Positions 8,039 through 16,543 of a DNA stretch of 64,000 bases are shown here, one piece after another; position 1 is the first letter of the stretch, and each line of letters opens with the position of its first letter. The position numbers and the translations under genes were made by a program. Location: assembly GCA_032161045.1 (NCBI GenBank), contig JAVHTH010000003.1. The stretch is one strand, 5' to 3'. The DNA comes from Fervidibacter sinensis. GTDB taxonomy: Bacteria > Armatimonadota > Fervidibacteria > Fervidibacterales > Fervidibacteraceae. Under the pieces are notes generated by a model. That model saw nothing but the letters and a program-made list of their open reading frames with translations, ran no database searches and was not told the origin of the DNA.

Positions 8039-8254
8039 ATGGCGGAAGTAAAAAAGCAGAGCGATTTGGTTAAAGTTAAGGAAGGTGTCTACCGCTTTCC
8101 CGATTCTCATGACGCAGAAAATCGGATAAGGCGTCAGTTAGCGGAATTGTATCGCCAGAACTTGGAACTCTGGAAGCAAATTGGTCATGGAACTCAAGGT
8201 CTGTGGAGTGAAACTGAGTCTCTTATTCGTTGGCTTGAAAATGCTGGGGAGTGA
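8039..8254 (+). CDS. Small hypothetical protein
   Basis: 71 residues beginning MAEVKKQSD; GGGGGTG lies upstream. A longer frame from 7994 overlaps trpD by 4 bases. The protein is charged and helical, no family recognised. Its stop overlaps the GTG start of the next gene (GTGA), so the two are likely translated together. Confidence 0.5.
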   Translation: MAEVKKQSDLVKVKEGVYRFPDSHDAENRIRRQLAELYRQNLELWKQIGHGTQGLWSETESLIRWLENAGE

Positions 8255-8769
8255 GAGGTTTGGGGTGGGAATTGGCTGAGAAATTCGGCAAGTGGTTGGG
8301 TGGGCTTTTGGTAAAAAGATTACCCAACTTTGCCAGAGGGTTGGGGCAAGCCTTATACGAGCAGGAAATTTCGTTGCTTCGTGAATGTGCTGTTACCTTC
8401 TTGTTGGAATGCCTTAGGCGTGAAATTGTTGCCATCAGCGAGGATTTAACCTTTTCTGACCTTCGCACAAACTTGATGCTTCTGCAGCCTAACAGGACTT
8501 TGCGTATAACCTACGCGTCTGGAGATTACTCAACGGCAGAAAAGCAACTTGAGTGGAGAGAAGGAATTGGTTGTTGCGGGATGGCGTGGGCAAGAAAAGA
8601 ACCCACAGTTACTGACTCAGAGGACACTGAAAGACTACCGCCACCTTATAGGGAAGTTGTTTTGCATGTAGGACTTACGCAGTTGATGTCATTTTGTGTA
8701 GGGGCGGACGATAGTCTGCCCGAAAACATCCTTTATAAGGGGTTAAAACTGCCCTTGCGGGCGGCTTAG
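8251..8769 (+). pseudogene. GAF-like domain protein, C-terminus replaced by a miniature element
   Basis: 172 residues. The N-terminal ~55 residues are helical; residues ~60-135 resemble a GAF domain (LRTNLMLLQPNRTLRITYASG..., then EGIGCCGMAWARKEPTVTD). After REVVLH the reading frame enters miniature element C at base 8671, and the last ~33 residues and the stop are encoded by the element. Removing the element and one TA gives a frame that stops at 8824-8826, overlapping the next start as ATGA. GAF domains normally continue further, so the gene was either short already or has also lost sequence. Probably non-functional or altered. Confidence 0.6.
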
Positions 8770-8800
8770 CAGCCGCCCCTACATCCAACTGCGTAACTCC
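8671..8800. mobile_element. Miniature inverted-repeat element, copy C (130 bp)
   Basis: Same length and nearly the same sequence as copy B, with TA on both sides (8669-8670 and 8801-8802). It lies across the 3' end of the GAF-like gene. Confidence 0.75.
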
Positions 8801-8822
8801 TACTAAAGGTAAGGTGGCTCAG

Positions 8823-9668
8823 ATGAAAATTCGGTGGGAACTTGGTCTCAGTTTTCTTGCTGGTGGAGCATTGACAGTTGCTTCCGTTATTGTTTTTGCG
8901 GTTTTGATTGCGAGGAAAACTGGGGCGTCTTGGCGTTATTGGCTTTACGGCGCTGTTGTGTTCATCGTTTTTCAAGGCGTTTTGAGGCTTCCTTGGATGA
9001 TTGCGTTGAACTATCTACTTCGTGAGGCTCTTCGTTCTTCGTTCGCCTTTTTGATTGCTTTCACTGCATTTGCAGCGCTAACGGCTGCTTTATTTGAGCG
9101 GGGTGGGCAGTGGGTTTTGTTTCGTCGCTTCGTGAGACCAGAGGAACGAACCGCTGCAAATGCCCTGATGGTGGGTGCGGGGCATGGTGGCGTGGAAGCG
9201 TTCTTCATCGGGCTTCTCATAGCGCTGCAAGGCATCAACTACTTTGCCCTTTTCGTTCTCCCGCCAGAGATGCTTAAAGGTCAAGAGCAAGCGATTGCTC
9301 AAGCGAAAGCAGTTTTCGCTCAATTGGCTTGGTGGATGCCCTTCATGGGCATGTGGGAGCGGTTGAGCACGCAAGTTTTCCAAATTGCGGCAACAATGAT
9401 GGTTTGGAACGCTTTCCGAGCAGGTCAAAAGTGGTTTTGGCTCGCAATTGCGTCTCACTTCGGTGCAGACTTTTTCATGCCGCTTTTGCACATTCAAGCG
9501 CGAAAGGGGTTGGGCTTAAACTTTGGTTCTTTTGCGACTGAAGTCGCCATCGCAATTTACGCAGCCATTTGGGCTTACATCGCTTGGAAATTCGTTTGGC
9601 TTCCCGCAAAAGCACAATTGTCAAGGGGTGAAGAGATAGGCGATGAGCATCTTGAAGAGAATCCTTGA
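8823..9668 (+). CDS. YhfC-family membrane protein (putative intramembrane protease)
   Basis: 281 residues with seven to eight hydrophobic spans. GAGHGGVEAFF at about residue 115, MWERLSTQVFQIAATM near 180 and SHFGADFF near 217 place conserved His/Glu residues in or near the membrane, as in the YhfC/CPBP-like putative metalloprotease group. Start ATG 8823 is preferred over GTG 8814 because AAGGTGG sits at the right distance. Its 3' end overlaps trpC by 26 bases. Confidence 0.7.
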   Translation: MKIRWELGLSFLAGGALTVASVIVFAVLIARKTGASWRYWLYGAVVFIVFQGVLRLPWMIALNYLLREALRSSFAFLIAFTAFAALTAALFERGGQWVLFRRFVRPEERTAANALMVGAGHGGVEAFFIGLLIALQGINYFALFVLPPEMLKGQEQAIAQAKAVFAQLAWWMPFMGMWERLSTQVFQIAATMMVWNAFRAGQKWFWLAIASHFGADFFMPLLHIQARKGLGLNFGSFATEVAIAIYAAIWAYIAWKFVWLPAKAQLSRGEEIGDEHLEENP

Positions 9669-10428
9669 AGTGAAGCGAACCGAGGTTGAAAGCCGCAAGA
9701 AGCAAGTGCCGTTGAAGGTGCTTCAGAACCACACTTCAACAGCGCCACCAGTTCGTCCTTTCGCTCAAGTGTTGAAGCGACGAGAAGGCGAGCCAATTAG
9801 GCTCATCGCTGAGTTGAAAAAAGCGTCACCGTCAAAGGGCGTTTTCAGGGAAGATTTTGACCCGAAAAAGATTTTGCTTGCATATGAACGCTCTTTCGCT
9901 TCAGCGCTTTCAATTCTGACGGATGAACCGTTCTTTCAAGGCAGTTTGGAGAACCTGCTGCTGGCGCGTCAAATCACGACGAAGCCGCTTTTGCGCAAGG
10001 ACTTCCTTGTGGACGAGTATCAACTTTACGAGGCACGGGTTTACGGCGCTGATGCGGTTTTGCTGATTGTCGCAGCCCTTGAAGAAAAAGAATTGCGAGA
10101 CCTTCTTGTCCTTTCCCGCGAACTCGGCATGGATTCGCTCGTTGAGGTTCACTCAGAGGGCGAACTTGAAATAGCACTCAAATCGGGCGCGATGCTCATC
10201 GGCATTAACAACCGCAATTTGCAAACTTTTGAAGTTGATCTGAGCACTACTTTGCGTTTGAAACGAATGATGCCGAGCAATTGCGTTGTCGTCAGTGAGA
10301 GCGGAATTGAAAACCGTGAGCAAGTCAAGCAACTTGAAGATGCGGGCGTTGACGCAATTTTGGTTGGAGAGACCTTGATTCGCAGTGATGACCCAATTGC
10401 AAAGGCAAAGGAATTGTTGGGGTTGTAA
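9643..10428 (+). CDS. trpC: Indole-3-glycerol-phosphate synthase
   Basis: 261 residues, a single TIM barrel. It closes the indole ring of carboxyphenylamino-deoxyribulose phosphate in tryptophan synthesis. AELKKASPSKG at 56-66, LLRKDF near 116-121, LVEVH, IGINNRNL and VSESGI are the family's conserved strands and include the catalytic Lys and Glu residues. It is not fused to trpF. It overlaps the YhfC-family gene, so both are on one transcript. Confidence 0.95.
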   Translation: MSILKRILEVKRTEVESRKKQVPLKVLQNHTSTAPPVRPFAQVLKRREGEPIRLIAELKKASPSKGVFREDFDPKKILLAYERSFASALSILTDEPFFQGSLENLLLARQITTKPLLRKDFLVDEYQLYEARVYGADAVLLIVAALEEKELRDLLVLSRELGMDSLVEVHSEGELEIALKSGAMLIGINNRNLQTFEVDLSTTLRLKRMMPSNCVVVSESGIENREQVKQLEDAGVDAILVGETLIRSDDPIAKAKELLGL

Positions 10429-10514
10429 TTGCTCTGTGTTTTCGCGTTGGCTGAAAGCCGATGCTACATTTGAATTTGCCTTTCGGCATGACATTTCGGT
10501 TCGGAGGGAGCAAT

Positions 10515-11225
10515 ATGTCCATCGTTCAACTTGACCGCGCCAAAGTCATTTCCCAATGGCTTCCTAAATTGTGCGAAGCGCTTTTGATGGCTGACCCCGA
10601 CATAGTCGCCATCGTCCAGTTTGGTTCTTCCGTTTACGCTCCTGAACTTGCCAACGACATTGATTTGCTCGTTGTGACAAAGCATCGGAAAGAGTTTGGC
10701 GTTTACTTGGATGCTGTGAAGGAATGTCCGCTCAATGTTGATGTTGTGCCTGTTCAAGTTGGAGAAAGAGCGGGATTCGTTGCGGTTGGAGTGAAAGCAT
10801 TCGGTCGGTTGGTTTGGGGTGATGCGAATGCGGTTTTGGAGGTGATGAAAGATATGCCTGTGCCAACCTTTGACGAGGCAAGAAGAGTGCTTAAGGCTGG
10901 TCAAACTTATTTGCAAGTTGCTGCTCAGGAACAAGACCCAGTCATCCGCGAAGCCCATTACCGCAACGCTTTCAATTCGCTCTTTGATGCTGCTCGTTTG
11001 GCGGCGATGGCATTTTTGCTAACGGAGGAGACCCGATGGGGAATTTTGTGTGACCGTTTGCCTGATCCATTTGACCAAAGGTTTCGTGCAATCGTAGCCG
11101 ATGCTCATGTTGCTATCTTCTACCGCAGGGAGTTGCCTTTGGACATTGAGGCAGAATTTGAGAGGCAGAGGGAAATTGTCAGAAATTTCATTGACGACTT
11201 GGAAGCAGCGAGCAAAAAGCCTTGA
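10515..11225 (+). CDS. Nucleotidyltransferase-fold protein with helical C-terminal domain, copy 1
   Basis: 236 residues. The N-terminal half is a minimal nucleotidyltransferase: GSS at 37-39, Asp48 and Asp50 (DID) and Asp76 as third acid. The C-terminal half (~120-230) is helical, like the kanamycin-nucleotidyltransferase or HEPN-type partner domain. CGGAGGGAG precedes ATG 10515. No HEPN RNase motif (RxxxxH) was found, so a toxin role is not supported. Target unknown. It has a tandem paralogue 11 bases downstream. Confidence 0.65.
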   Translation: MSIVQLDRAKVISQWLPKLCEALLMADPDIVAIVQFGSSVYAPELANDIDLLVVTKHRKEFGVYLDAVKECPLNVDVVPVQVGERAGFVAVGVKAFGRLVWGDANAVLEVMKDMPVPTFDEARRVLKAGQTYLQVAAQEQDPVIREAHYRNAFNSLFDAARLAAMAFLLTEETRWGILCDRLPDPFDQRFRAIVADAHVAIFYRRELPLDIEAEFERQREIVRNFIDDLEAASKKP

Positions 11226-11236
11226 GGTGCAAAGGC

Positions 11237-11953
11237 ATGACGGCGATAAGAACAGACCGAGCAACAATAATTGCTAATTGGCTCCCCAAGTTGTGCGAAG
11301 CGCTTTTGATGGCTGACCCCGACATAGTCGCCATCGTCCAGTTTGGTTCTTCCGTTTACGCTCCTGACTTGGCTCTGGACTTGGATTTGCTCGTCGTGAC
11401 GAAGCGCAAAAAAGACAGCAGCGTCTATTGGGACACTGTTTGGAGCGCTGGACAACCTTTCTGGGTTGATGTGATTGTCGTTGAGGTTGGAGAGCAATTG
11501 GGATTTTTGAGCGCAGCGGTGAGGGCGTTCGGAAGGTTGGTTTTTGGCGACCTTGAGGCTGTTTTGGAGGTGACAAAGGATATGCCTGTGCCAACTTTTG
11601 ATGAGGCAAGGGAGGTTTTGGATGAGTCTTACCGTTACCTGCAAGATGCAGTAAGTGCAACCACGCCTACGCGCCGAGAAATGCATTACCGAAACGCATT
11701 CAATTCTTTATTTGATGCTGCTCGTTTGGCGGCGATGGCATTTTTGCTGACAGAAGAGACGAGGTGGGGGATTTTGGCGAGACAGTTGCCTGCCCCTTTT
11801 GACCAAAGGTTTCGCTCCATCGTTAACGAGTTGCATGTCATAATTTTTTATCACCGTCAACTGCCGTTGGATGTTGAAGGCGAATATCAGCGATATCGCG
11901 AAATTGTCAGAAGTTTCATTGACGACTTGGAAGCAGCGAGCAAAAAGCCATGA
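11237..11953 (+). CDS. Nucleotidyltransferase-fold protein, copy 2
   Basis: 238 residues, same architecture as copy 1: GSS 37-39, Asp48 and Asp50 (DLD), helical C-terminal half ending in the same EAASKKP tail. GAGGTG precedes ATG 11237. A stretch of 77 bases (11291-11367) is identical to 10569-10645 in copy 1, while neighbouring parts differ, which suggests recent local gene conversion on an older duplication. Confidence 0.65.
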   Translation: MTAIRTDRATIIANWLPKLCEALLMADPDIVAIVQFGSSVYAPDLALDLDLLVVTKRKKDSSVYWDTVWSAGQPFWVDVIVVEVGEQLGFLSAAVRAFGRLVFGDLEAVLEVTKDMPVPTFDEAREVLDESYRYLQDAVSATTPTRREMHYRNAFNSLFDAARLAAMAFLLTEETRWGILARQLPAPFDQRFRSIVNELHVIIFYHRQLPLDVEGEYQRYREIVRSFIDDLEAASKKP

Positions 11954-11968
11954 TGGGGGCTTGAGGGT

Positions 11969-12502
11969 ATGCTGACGATGCTTGACTTGGAGTTAGGCGT
12001 ATGGGTAAATTTGCGGAATGGCGAACAAGTGCTTATACGGAAATTCCGCCGAACGGATGGAGATGCGCTTTACGAGTTCTTCACCAAAGGTCTGTCACCT
12101 GAAAGTCAAAGGCTCTACTCGGTGCAACCTTTGGACAGGAGTTTGGTCAATATCGTTGTCAGCGAGGCAGACGCTCCAGATGTTTTGCGTCTGGTTGCTT
12201 TCAAAGGCGAGCGCATTGTCGGCTACGCCTATTGGCGGCAACAATTGTTCAACCCGAAAGTGCCGTTGTTGAGCATTGCGGTTGCCGATGGGCATCAAGG
12301 TTTGGGTTTGGGGCGCGCATTGATGGAGTTGCTCATTGAGGGGGCAAAGTTGAAGGGTATGGAAGGGATAGAGTTGCATGTCTTCAAGCACAACCGCCGC
12401 GCTATCGCCTTGTATCGCAAACTCGGGTTTGAAATTGTCGGCGAAACCGACAACGGACGGCAATGGGTAATGGTGCTGCGTTTTGACCGAAATGAGCGAT
12501 AA
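11969..12502 (+). CDS. GNAT-family acetyltransferase
   Basis: 177 residues. The acetyl-CoA binding region is seen as VADGHQGLGLGRALMELLIEGA, close to the Q/RxxGxG/A motif, followed by NRRAIALYRKLGFEIVGE, the usual GNAT C-terminal strand-helix. The acceptor cannot be told from sequence. It begins 15 bases after the nucleotidyltransferase copy 2. Confidence 0.8.
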   Translation: MLTMLDLELGVWVNLRNGEQVLIRKFRRTDGDALYEFFTKGLSPESQRLYSVQPLDRSLVNIVVSEADAPDVLRLVAFKGERIVGYAYWRQQLFNPKVPLLSIAVADGHQGLGLGRALMELLIEGAKLKGMEGIELHVFKHNRRAIALYRKLGFEIVGETDNGRQWVMVLRFDRNER

Positions 12503-12543
12503 AATTTGCGATGCTCGCAAATCCTTTGACGGAGGTGAATTTT

Positions 12544-12756
12544 GTGGCGAAGAGTCGTTTACGGGAAAAGGAACTCAGGCGGAGAAGACATCGCTACTGG
12601 AAACGAAGAAAGCAGCGCATCAAACAGATGATCCTTGAGGCGAGGCTTCGCAAACTTGAAATGAAGCAGCAACAACAGGCTGCTGCTCAAGTAGCCAGTG
12701 TGTCGGCAGAAGCAAGCGAAGTTCAAGTTCAAACTGAGGAACAGCAAGAGGCGTAA
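12544..12756 (+). CDS. Small basic hypothetical protein
   Basis: 70 residues, GTG start with GGAGGTG 8 bases upstream. The N-terminal ~45 residues are very rich in Arg/Lys (RRRRHRYWKRRKQRIKQ), the rest in Gln, Ala and Glu. Such a charge pattern suggests binding to nucleic acid or ribosome, but no family is recognised. Confidence 0.5.
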   Translation: MAKSRLREKELRRRRHRYWKRRKQRIKQMILEARLRKLEMKQQQQAAAQVASVSAEASEVQVQTEEQQEA

Positions 12757-12801
12757 ACTTGTTTTTGTAGCATGACCGCCAAACCAAAGAGGGTGGGGCT
12801 T

Positions 12802-13698
12802 ATGCGTGTAACTTGTCAAGCGCCTGTTCGGGTGGATTTTGCGGGGGCGTGGACGGATGTTGTGTTTTTCTATGAGCCGTTCGGTGGGGCGACACTCAAC
12901 GCTGCCATCGCTCATTATGTCTACGGCGAACTTTTGGTAGGCAAGGATGCACCTTCGGGAGAAGGCGTCCATATCCGCTATCACACTGACTTGCCAACAG
13001 GTTCAGGGTTGGGGACTTCCGCTGCGATGAATGTCGTTTGGTTGGCTCTCGTCAAGGCTGAACCTGTGACAACTCAAGAGGCAAGACAAGCAATTGCTGA
13101 AGGGGCGTATCAAGCCGAGAAGATTTTAGGCATCGTTGGAGGCAAGCAAGACCAATACGCTGCCGCTTTTGGCGGAATCAACTTGTTTGAGTTCAAAAAC
13201 GATGGAGTAACTGTCAACCCCGTTCGCATCCCGCCGGCGAAACTGGCTGAACTGGAAAAACTTTTCGTCCTGTGTTACACAGGGGCATCAAGGTTGTCAT
13301 CCCGAATTCACGAAAATGTTTGGGGAAGGTTCGGGCGAGGCAACCGTGAAGTGATTGACGCTTTGTTGACAATGCGTGACAGCGCTTACGAGTGCAAAGC
13401 AGCGTTAGAAAGAGGTAACTGGCAACAAGTTGGCGAAATCCTGTCATTGCAGTTTGAATGCAGCAAACGATTGGATTCATCCACGACGAACGAAACTATT
13501 GAACGGTTGTTTGAGTTGGTGAAAGATGAGATTTTGGGAGGCAAGCCTTGTGGTGCAGGAGGCGGGGGATGTGTTTTGTTCTTGTGCAAGGATGAAACCG
13601 CGAAGCGGCGTGTGGAGCAAAAACTTTTGGAAGCGAAGATGACTTTGTTGCCTTTCCGCTTTGACTTCAACGGGCTAACAGTCCATATTGAGCCGTAA
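12802..13698 (+). CDS. GHMP-family sugar kinase
   Basis: 298 residues. PTGSGLGTSAA at 65-75 is the ATP-binding motif, APVRVDFAGAWTD at the N-terminus and GGKPCGAGGGGCVLF near 245 are the other two GHMP motifs. It most resembles the fucokinase / D-glycero-D-manno-heptose-7-phosphate kinase branch, but the sugar is not certain. ATG 12802 has AGGGTGGGG upstream; ATG 12772 has no binding site. Confidence 0.75.
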   Translation: MRVTCQAPVRVDFAGAWTDVVFFYEPFGGATLNAAIAHYVYGELLVGKDAPSGEGVHIRYHTDLPTGSGLGTSAAMNVVWLALVKAEPVTTQEARQAIAEGAYQAEKILGIVGGKQDQYAAAFGGINLFEFKNDGVTVNPVRIPPAKLAELEKLFVLCYTGASRLSSRIHENVWGRFGRGNREVIDALLTMRDSAYECKAALERGNWQQVGEILSLQFECSKRLDSSTTNETIERLFELVKDEILGGKPCGAGGGGCVLFLCKDETAKRRVEQKLLEAKMTLLPFRFDFNGLTVHIEP

Positions 13699-13710
13699 GG
13701 AGGGCAAATC

Positions 13711-13971
13711 ATGCCGAAATTTCTTGGCATTTTCCCCACAGCCAATTTGACGCGCCGACAATTGCAAGAACTCGTGTCTCATTTAACTCAGCGTGGCGAG
13801 GTTTATTGCGAAAAAGCCTATGCTGGGCTTATTGATGGGGTATTGGTTTGCTTGTTCAACGCTCCGAACCGAGAAGCGTTGGACACTTTTTGCCACCAGC
13901 ATGGGATAGTGGCTGAATATGTGTGGCGAATTGACTTGGAAACGAAAGAAGGTGAACTTGTCTCGGTGTAA
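13711..13971 (+). CDS. Small DUF4242-like protein
   Basis: 86 residues, AAGGAGGG upstream. Ferredoxin-like pattern (FLGIFPTANLTRRQLQEL... EYVWRIDLET) reminiscent of the DUF4242/nickel-binding SCO4226 type. It lies 12 bases after the GHMP kinase. Role unknown. Confidence 0.45.
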   Translation: MPKFLGIFPTANLTRRQLQELVSHLTQRGEVYCEKAYAGLIDGVLVCLFNAPNREALDTFCHQHGIVAEYVWRIDLETKEGELVSV

Positions 13972-14015
13972 CCCAACAAGGTTCAAATGGCAGGTAAAGT
14001 CTGAGTCCTGTAGGG

Positions 14016-14348
14016 TTACAACCGCTCCAATTTCGCTCCCTTTTCCGCAACGGCTTGCCGCTTCCTTTCCAATGTCTCCTCCCTGTCCCTTCGGTCGTCA
14101 ATCCTCAAAGTTGTCAATAGCCTTTTTGCGCCCGCAGCGAACATGGCATCTTGCATTGCCTTGACCGCTTGCCAGACGGCATCTAATTCACCTTCAATGG
14201 CTGTCCCCATAGCGCAGACATGGTAGCGGAGCCCATTTGCTTCCGCCACTTTCTCCAACGCCTTAATTGCTTCGGCAACGAAACTGCTTACCCCTGTGTC
14301 GCCAGTTCCGATTGGAACGATGCTCACTTCTGCGATGACTTTCGGCAT
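14016..14348 (-). CDS. MTH1187-family thiamine-binding protein
   Basis: 110 residues. VIAEVSIVPIGTG at the start, then SSFVAEAIKALE, YHVCAMGTAIEGELDAVWQAV, match the MTH1187/YkoF family, whose members form ferredoxin-like tetramers and bind thiamine-type ligands. GGAGGTGAAG precedes the start. It follows the HerA-like gene by 18 bases and is probably cotranscribed with it. Confidence 0.8.
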   Translation of the reverse strand: MPKVIAEVSIVPIGTGDTGVSSFVAEAIKALEKVAEANGLRYHVCAMGTAIEGELDAVWQAVKAMQDAMFAAGAKRLLTTLRIDDRRDREETLERKRQAVAEKGAKLERL

Positions 14349-14366
14349 CGTCCTTCACCTCCTATC

Positions 14367-16130
14367 TCACTCATCACCGAAAATTTCACGCCATCGTTCT
14401 TCAATTCCGCTTTGCCGTTCAAAACCATCAGCACCGTCATTGCTTTCATAAAGCATGTGCTCAAATTCTTCTTCCTGCAGGCGGTCATGGACTTCAGGAA
14501 TGAATTTTGCGAGTTCGTAACTGATTGAAGTGAAACATTCGTCGTAATCTCTGACCTTGACGACGACGGGCATGGGAACTGCGTGACCGAGAATCAAAAC
14601 CTGTTGCTTTGAGTCCAAACTGGCGAGAATGCTTCTCAAACCCGCTGGGTTGGAAACCCCTGTCAACACTGCTTGGATGTCTCGTTCGTCGTTCAATTGA
14701 GCGACGATTTTTGTGCCAATTTGCGACAGGATTTCGTCGTCAATCCCCGATGGTCGTTGGTCAATGATGAGTAGGCTGACATAGTATTTGCGCATTTCCC
14801 TCGCGATCGTCCCAAAGATCGTTTGCTTAGCAGCCCAAGGGTTCAGGAATTTGTGTGCCTCTTCAATGACGATGACCAACTGCCTTGGTTCTTTTTCTGG
14901 TTTCATTGTCGCCAAGTATTCTTCGGTCATCTGGACATACATTTCGTGGATTCGTCGTGCCAGAATGTTGGCAACCAAGAGGTAAGCCAACATGCTCCCT
15001 TGCCTTCCGAATTCCAAGACAACATGGATGCCTCGTTGCAAATAGCGCATGATGGTTTCAACGACATCTTTTGAAGGCTTCTTATCCGATGGGACGATGA
15101 ACGGCAAATCTGCGACTCGCCTAAGTTTTCGGTAAAGTGCAGCCAGAGATTCTCGGTTTGCACCAATTTGTTCAGCCAGACCTTTGATGTCACCTCTGTC
15201 GCCATAGTCCAAAAGTTCCTCAAGCCATCGCTTTCCAAAACGGGTATAAACGAGGTGCGCTGCCTCAACTGCGGTTTGGTGCAATCTAAGTTCGTCCTGC
15301 AGAGGAGCGATGTCGTCAACCGTTATCTGGTCAAGGGAAATCACGACTTGACCGTCAACTGGCACTTGCCTCGTCTTTGAAGATTCTGGGTCAAGGGTGA
15401 AGACGGAAACTTGCGAACCGAACAACTGACGCAACCCTTTGACCTCGCCACGAGTCCCACCTGTTTCTCTTAGCGCTTTCCATCCATATTCGTTGTGCAT
15501 GTCAAAAATGAGCGTGACGACCTTGCCGTTGCCCATTGTCACCCAGCGAATCAATCCGCTCAAAATCAACCTTGTCAGGAAAGTTTTTCCTGTGCCAGTT
15601 TTGCCGAAAATTCCGTTGCTCCGTTCAACGAACCGATGCAGATCCAAACAAACTGGTGTGTCCATATCTAACGGAGTGCCAATGTAGAAGTAGCGACCTT
15701 TGGGCTCCATATCCTCGCTCCCGAAAATGCGCGCTACATCTGCGGAAGTTGCTTCGTAAACAGGGGAGAAGTGGGGAGGGACGGTTTTGACAGGTTGAGG
15801 TTCACGCCGCTCTGGAGTTCCATTTTCGTCTTCGCTCTCATTGAGTTCGGTTGTGAGCATTGGTTTGAGCGTGACCGTCGCATATGTTGCTGTGCCGCTT
15901 AAAACCTCCCTCACCAAATCGTCGCTGACATCGGGGGGATTTTGCAAAACTGCAGGGGTCGTCGCGTCCAAACGAAGGTCGGTGATGAGCGAGAAGAAAC
16001 GGAACTTGTCACCATCAATGACCACGAACTTGCCCGCCTTGATGTCTTCAATAGAGCAATCTTCAGCGAGTTTCATCTCTAACCCTTCAGTCAGCGAACC
16101 CCTCGTGACGACTCCCAAAAGGCGCCTCAT
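14367..16130 (-). CDS. HerA/DUF87-like ATPase
   Basis: 587 residues. An N-terminal beta-barrel like HAS domain (~1-130) is followed by a RecA-type motor: Walker A GKTGTGKT at 176-183, FDMHNEYGW after the second strand, and Walker B VIVIEEAHKF near 408, then a sensor IIDQRPSGID. HerA-type proteins pump or translocate DNA, often with the NurA nuclease in end resection or as defence proteins. No nurA is adjacent, so the role here is open. Confidence 0.8.
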   Translation of the reverse strand: MRRLLGVVTRGSLTEGLEMKLAEDCSIEDIKAGKFVVIDGDKFRFFSLITDLRLDATTPAVLQNPPDVSDDLVREVLSGTATYATVTLKPMLTTELNESEDENGTPERREPQPVKTVPPHFSPVYEATSADVARIFGSEDMEPKGRYFYIGTPLDMDTPVCLDLHRFVERSNGIFGKTGTGKTFLTRLILSGLIRWVTMGNGKVVTLIFDMHNEYGWKALRETGGTRGEVKGLRQLFGSQVSVFTLDPESSKTRQVPVDGQVVISLDQITVDDIAPLQDELRLHQTAVEAAHLVYTRFGKRWLEELLDYGDRGDIKGLAEQIGANRESLAALYRKLRRVADLPFIVPSDKKPSKDVVETIMRYLQRGIHVVLEFGRQGSMLAYLLVANILARRIHEMYVQMTEEYLATMKPEKEPRQLVIVIEEAHKFLNPWAAKQTIFGTIAREMRKYYVSLLIIDQRPSGIDDEILSQIGTKIVAQLNDERDIQAVLTGVSNPAGLRSILASLDSKQQVLILGHAVPMPVVVKVRDYDECFTSISYELAKFIPEVHDRLQEEEFEHMLYESNDGADGFERQSGIEERWREIFGDE

Positions 16131-16180
16131 GTTCCTTCACCGTCTTTATTTTGCTACGGCGTTAGAGAAAAATCAGCAGG

Positions 16181-16208
16181 TTTGCTTTCGCTCGTTTCGT
16201 GCTAAAAT
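16181..16208 (+). promoter_or_regulatory. Possible promoter of the small membrane protein gene
   Basis: TTTGCT, 16 bases, TAAAAT, about 45 bases before the small gene. Plausible sigma-70 spacing, not tested. Confidence 0.35.
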
Positions 16209-16253
16209 TACCAATGCCACAACCGCTAAACTCAAAAAGGAGGTGGCTAAACG

Positions 16254-16487
16254 ATGCGACAAGAAGTGCCTACTTGGTTGGCGGTTGTGATTATCTTGGT
16301 GGTCTTGGTTGTGGTGGTTGGCGCTTACATCTACTTCACACAGCCGAGGCGCGGCGGGGAAGGCACAATGCCTCCACACGGTCCCGGAGGTCATCACGCA
16401 GTCCCAATTCACAAGCAGCCACCTGGTCACCAACCCCCTCAACCACAGGGACAAGCTCAACCACAGGCTCAACCTCAGGGGCAATAG
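16254..16487 (+). CDS. Small single-pass membrane protein with Pro/Gln tail
   Basis: 77 residues. A hydrophobic span at ~8-28 (WLAVVIILVVLVVVVGAYIY) is followed by a short basic stretch and a His-Gly-Pro region that ends in QPQ repeats. AAGGAGGTGG before the ATG is a near-perfect ribosome binding site, and a hairpin follows the gene, so it is a well-formed monocistronic unit. Function unknown. Confidence 0.6.
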   Translation: MRQEVPTWLAVVIILVVLVVVVGAYIYFTQPRRGGEGTMPPHGPGGHHAVPIHKQPPGHQPPQPQGQAQPQAQPQGQ

Positions 16488-16497
16488 GAAAAGGTGT

Positions 16498-16534
16498 GGG
16501 GCAAGTGGGGAGTTATCCTACTTGCCCCTTTGTT
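16498..16534 (+). terminator. Rho-independent-type terminator
   Basis: GGGGCAAGT, 13-base loop, ACTTGCCCC, then TTTGTT. Perfect 9-bp stem between convergent genes; may serve both strands. Confidence 0.6.
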
Positions 16535-16543
16535 CAGCCGTCG

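Noticed and set aside
10515..11953. MntA/HepT-type toxin-antitoxin pair
   Set aside because: Both genes carry the same two-domain protein, and neither C-terminal half has the HEPN RNase motif.
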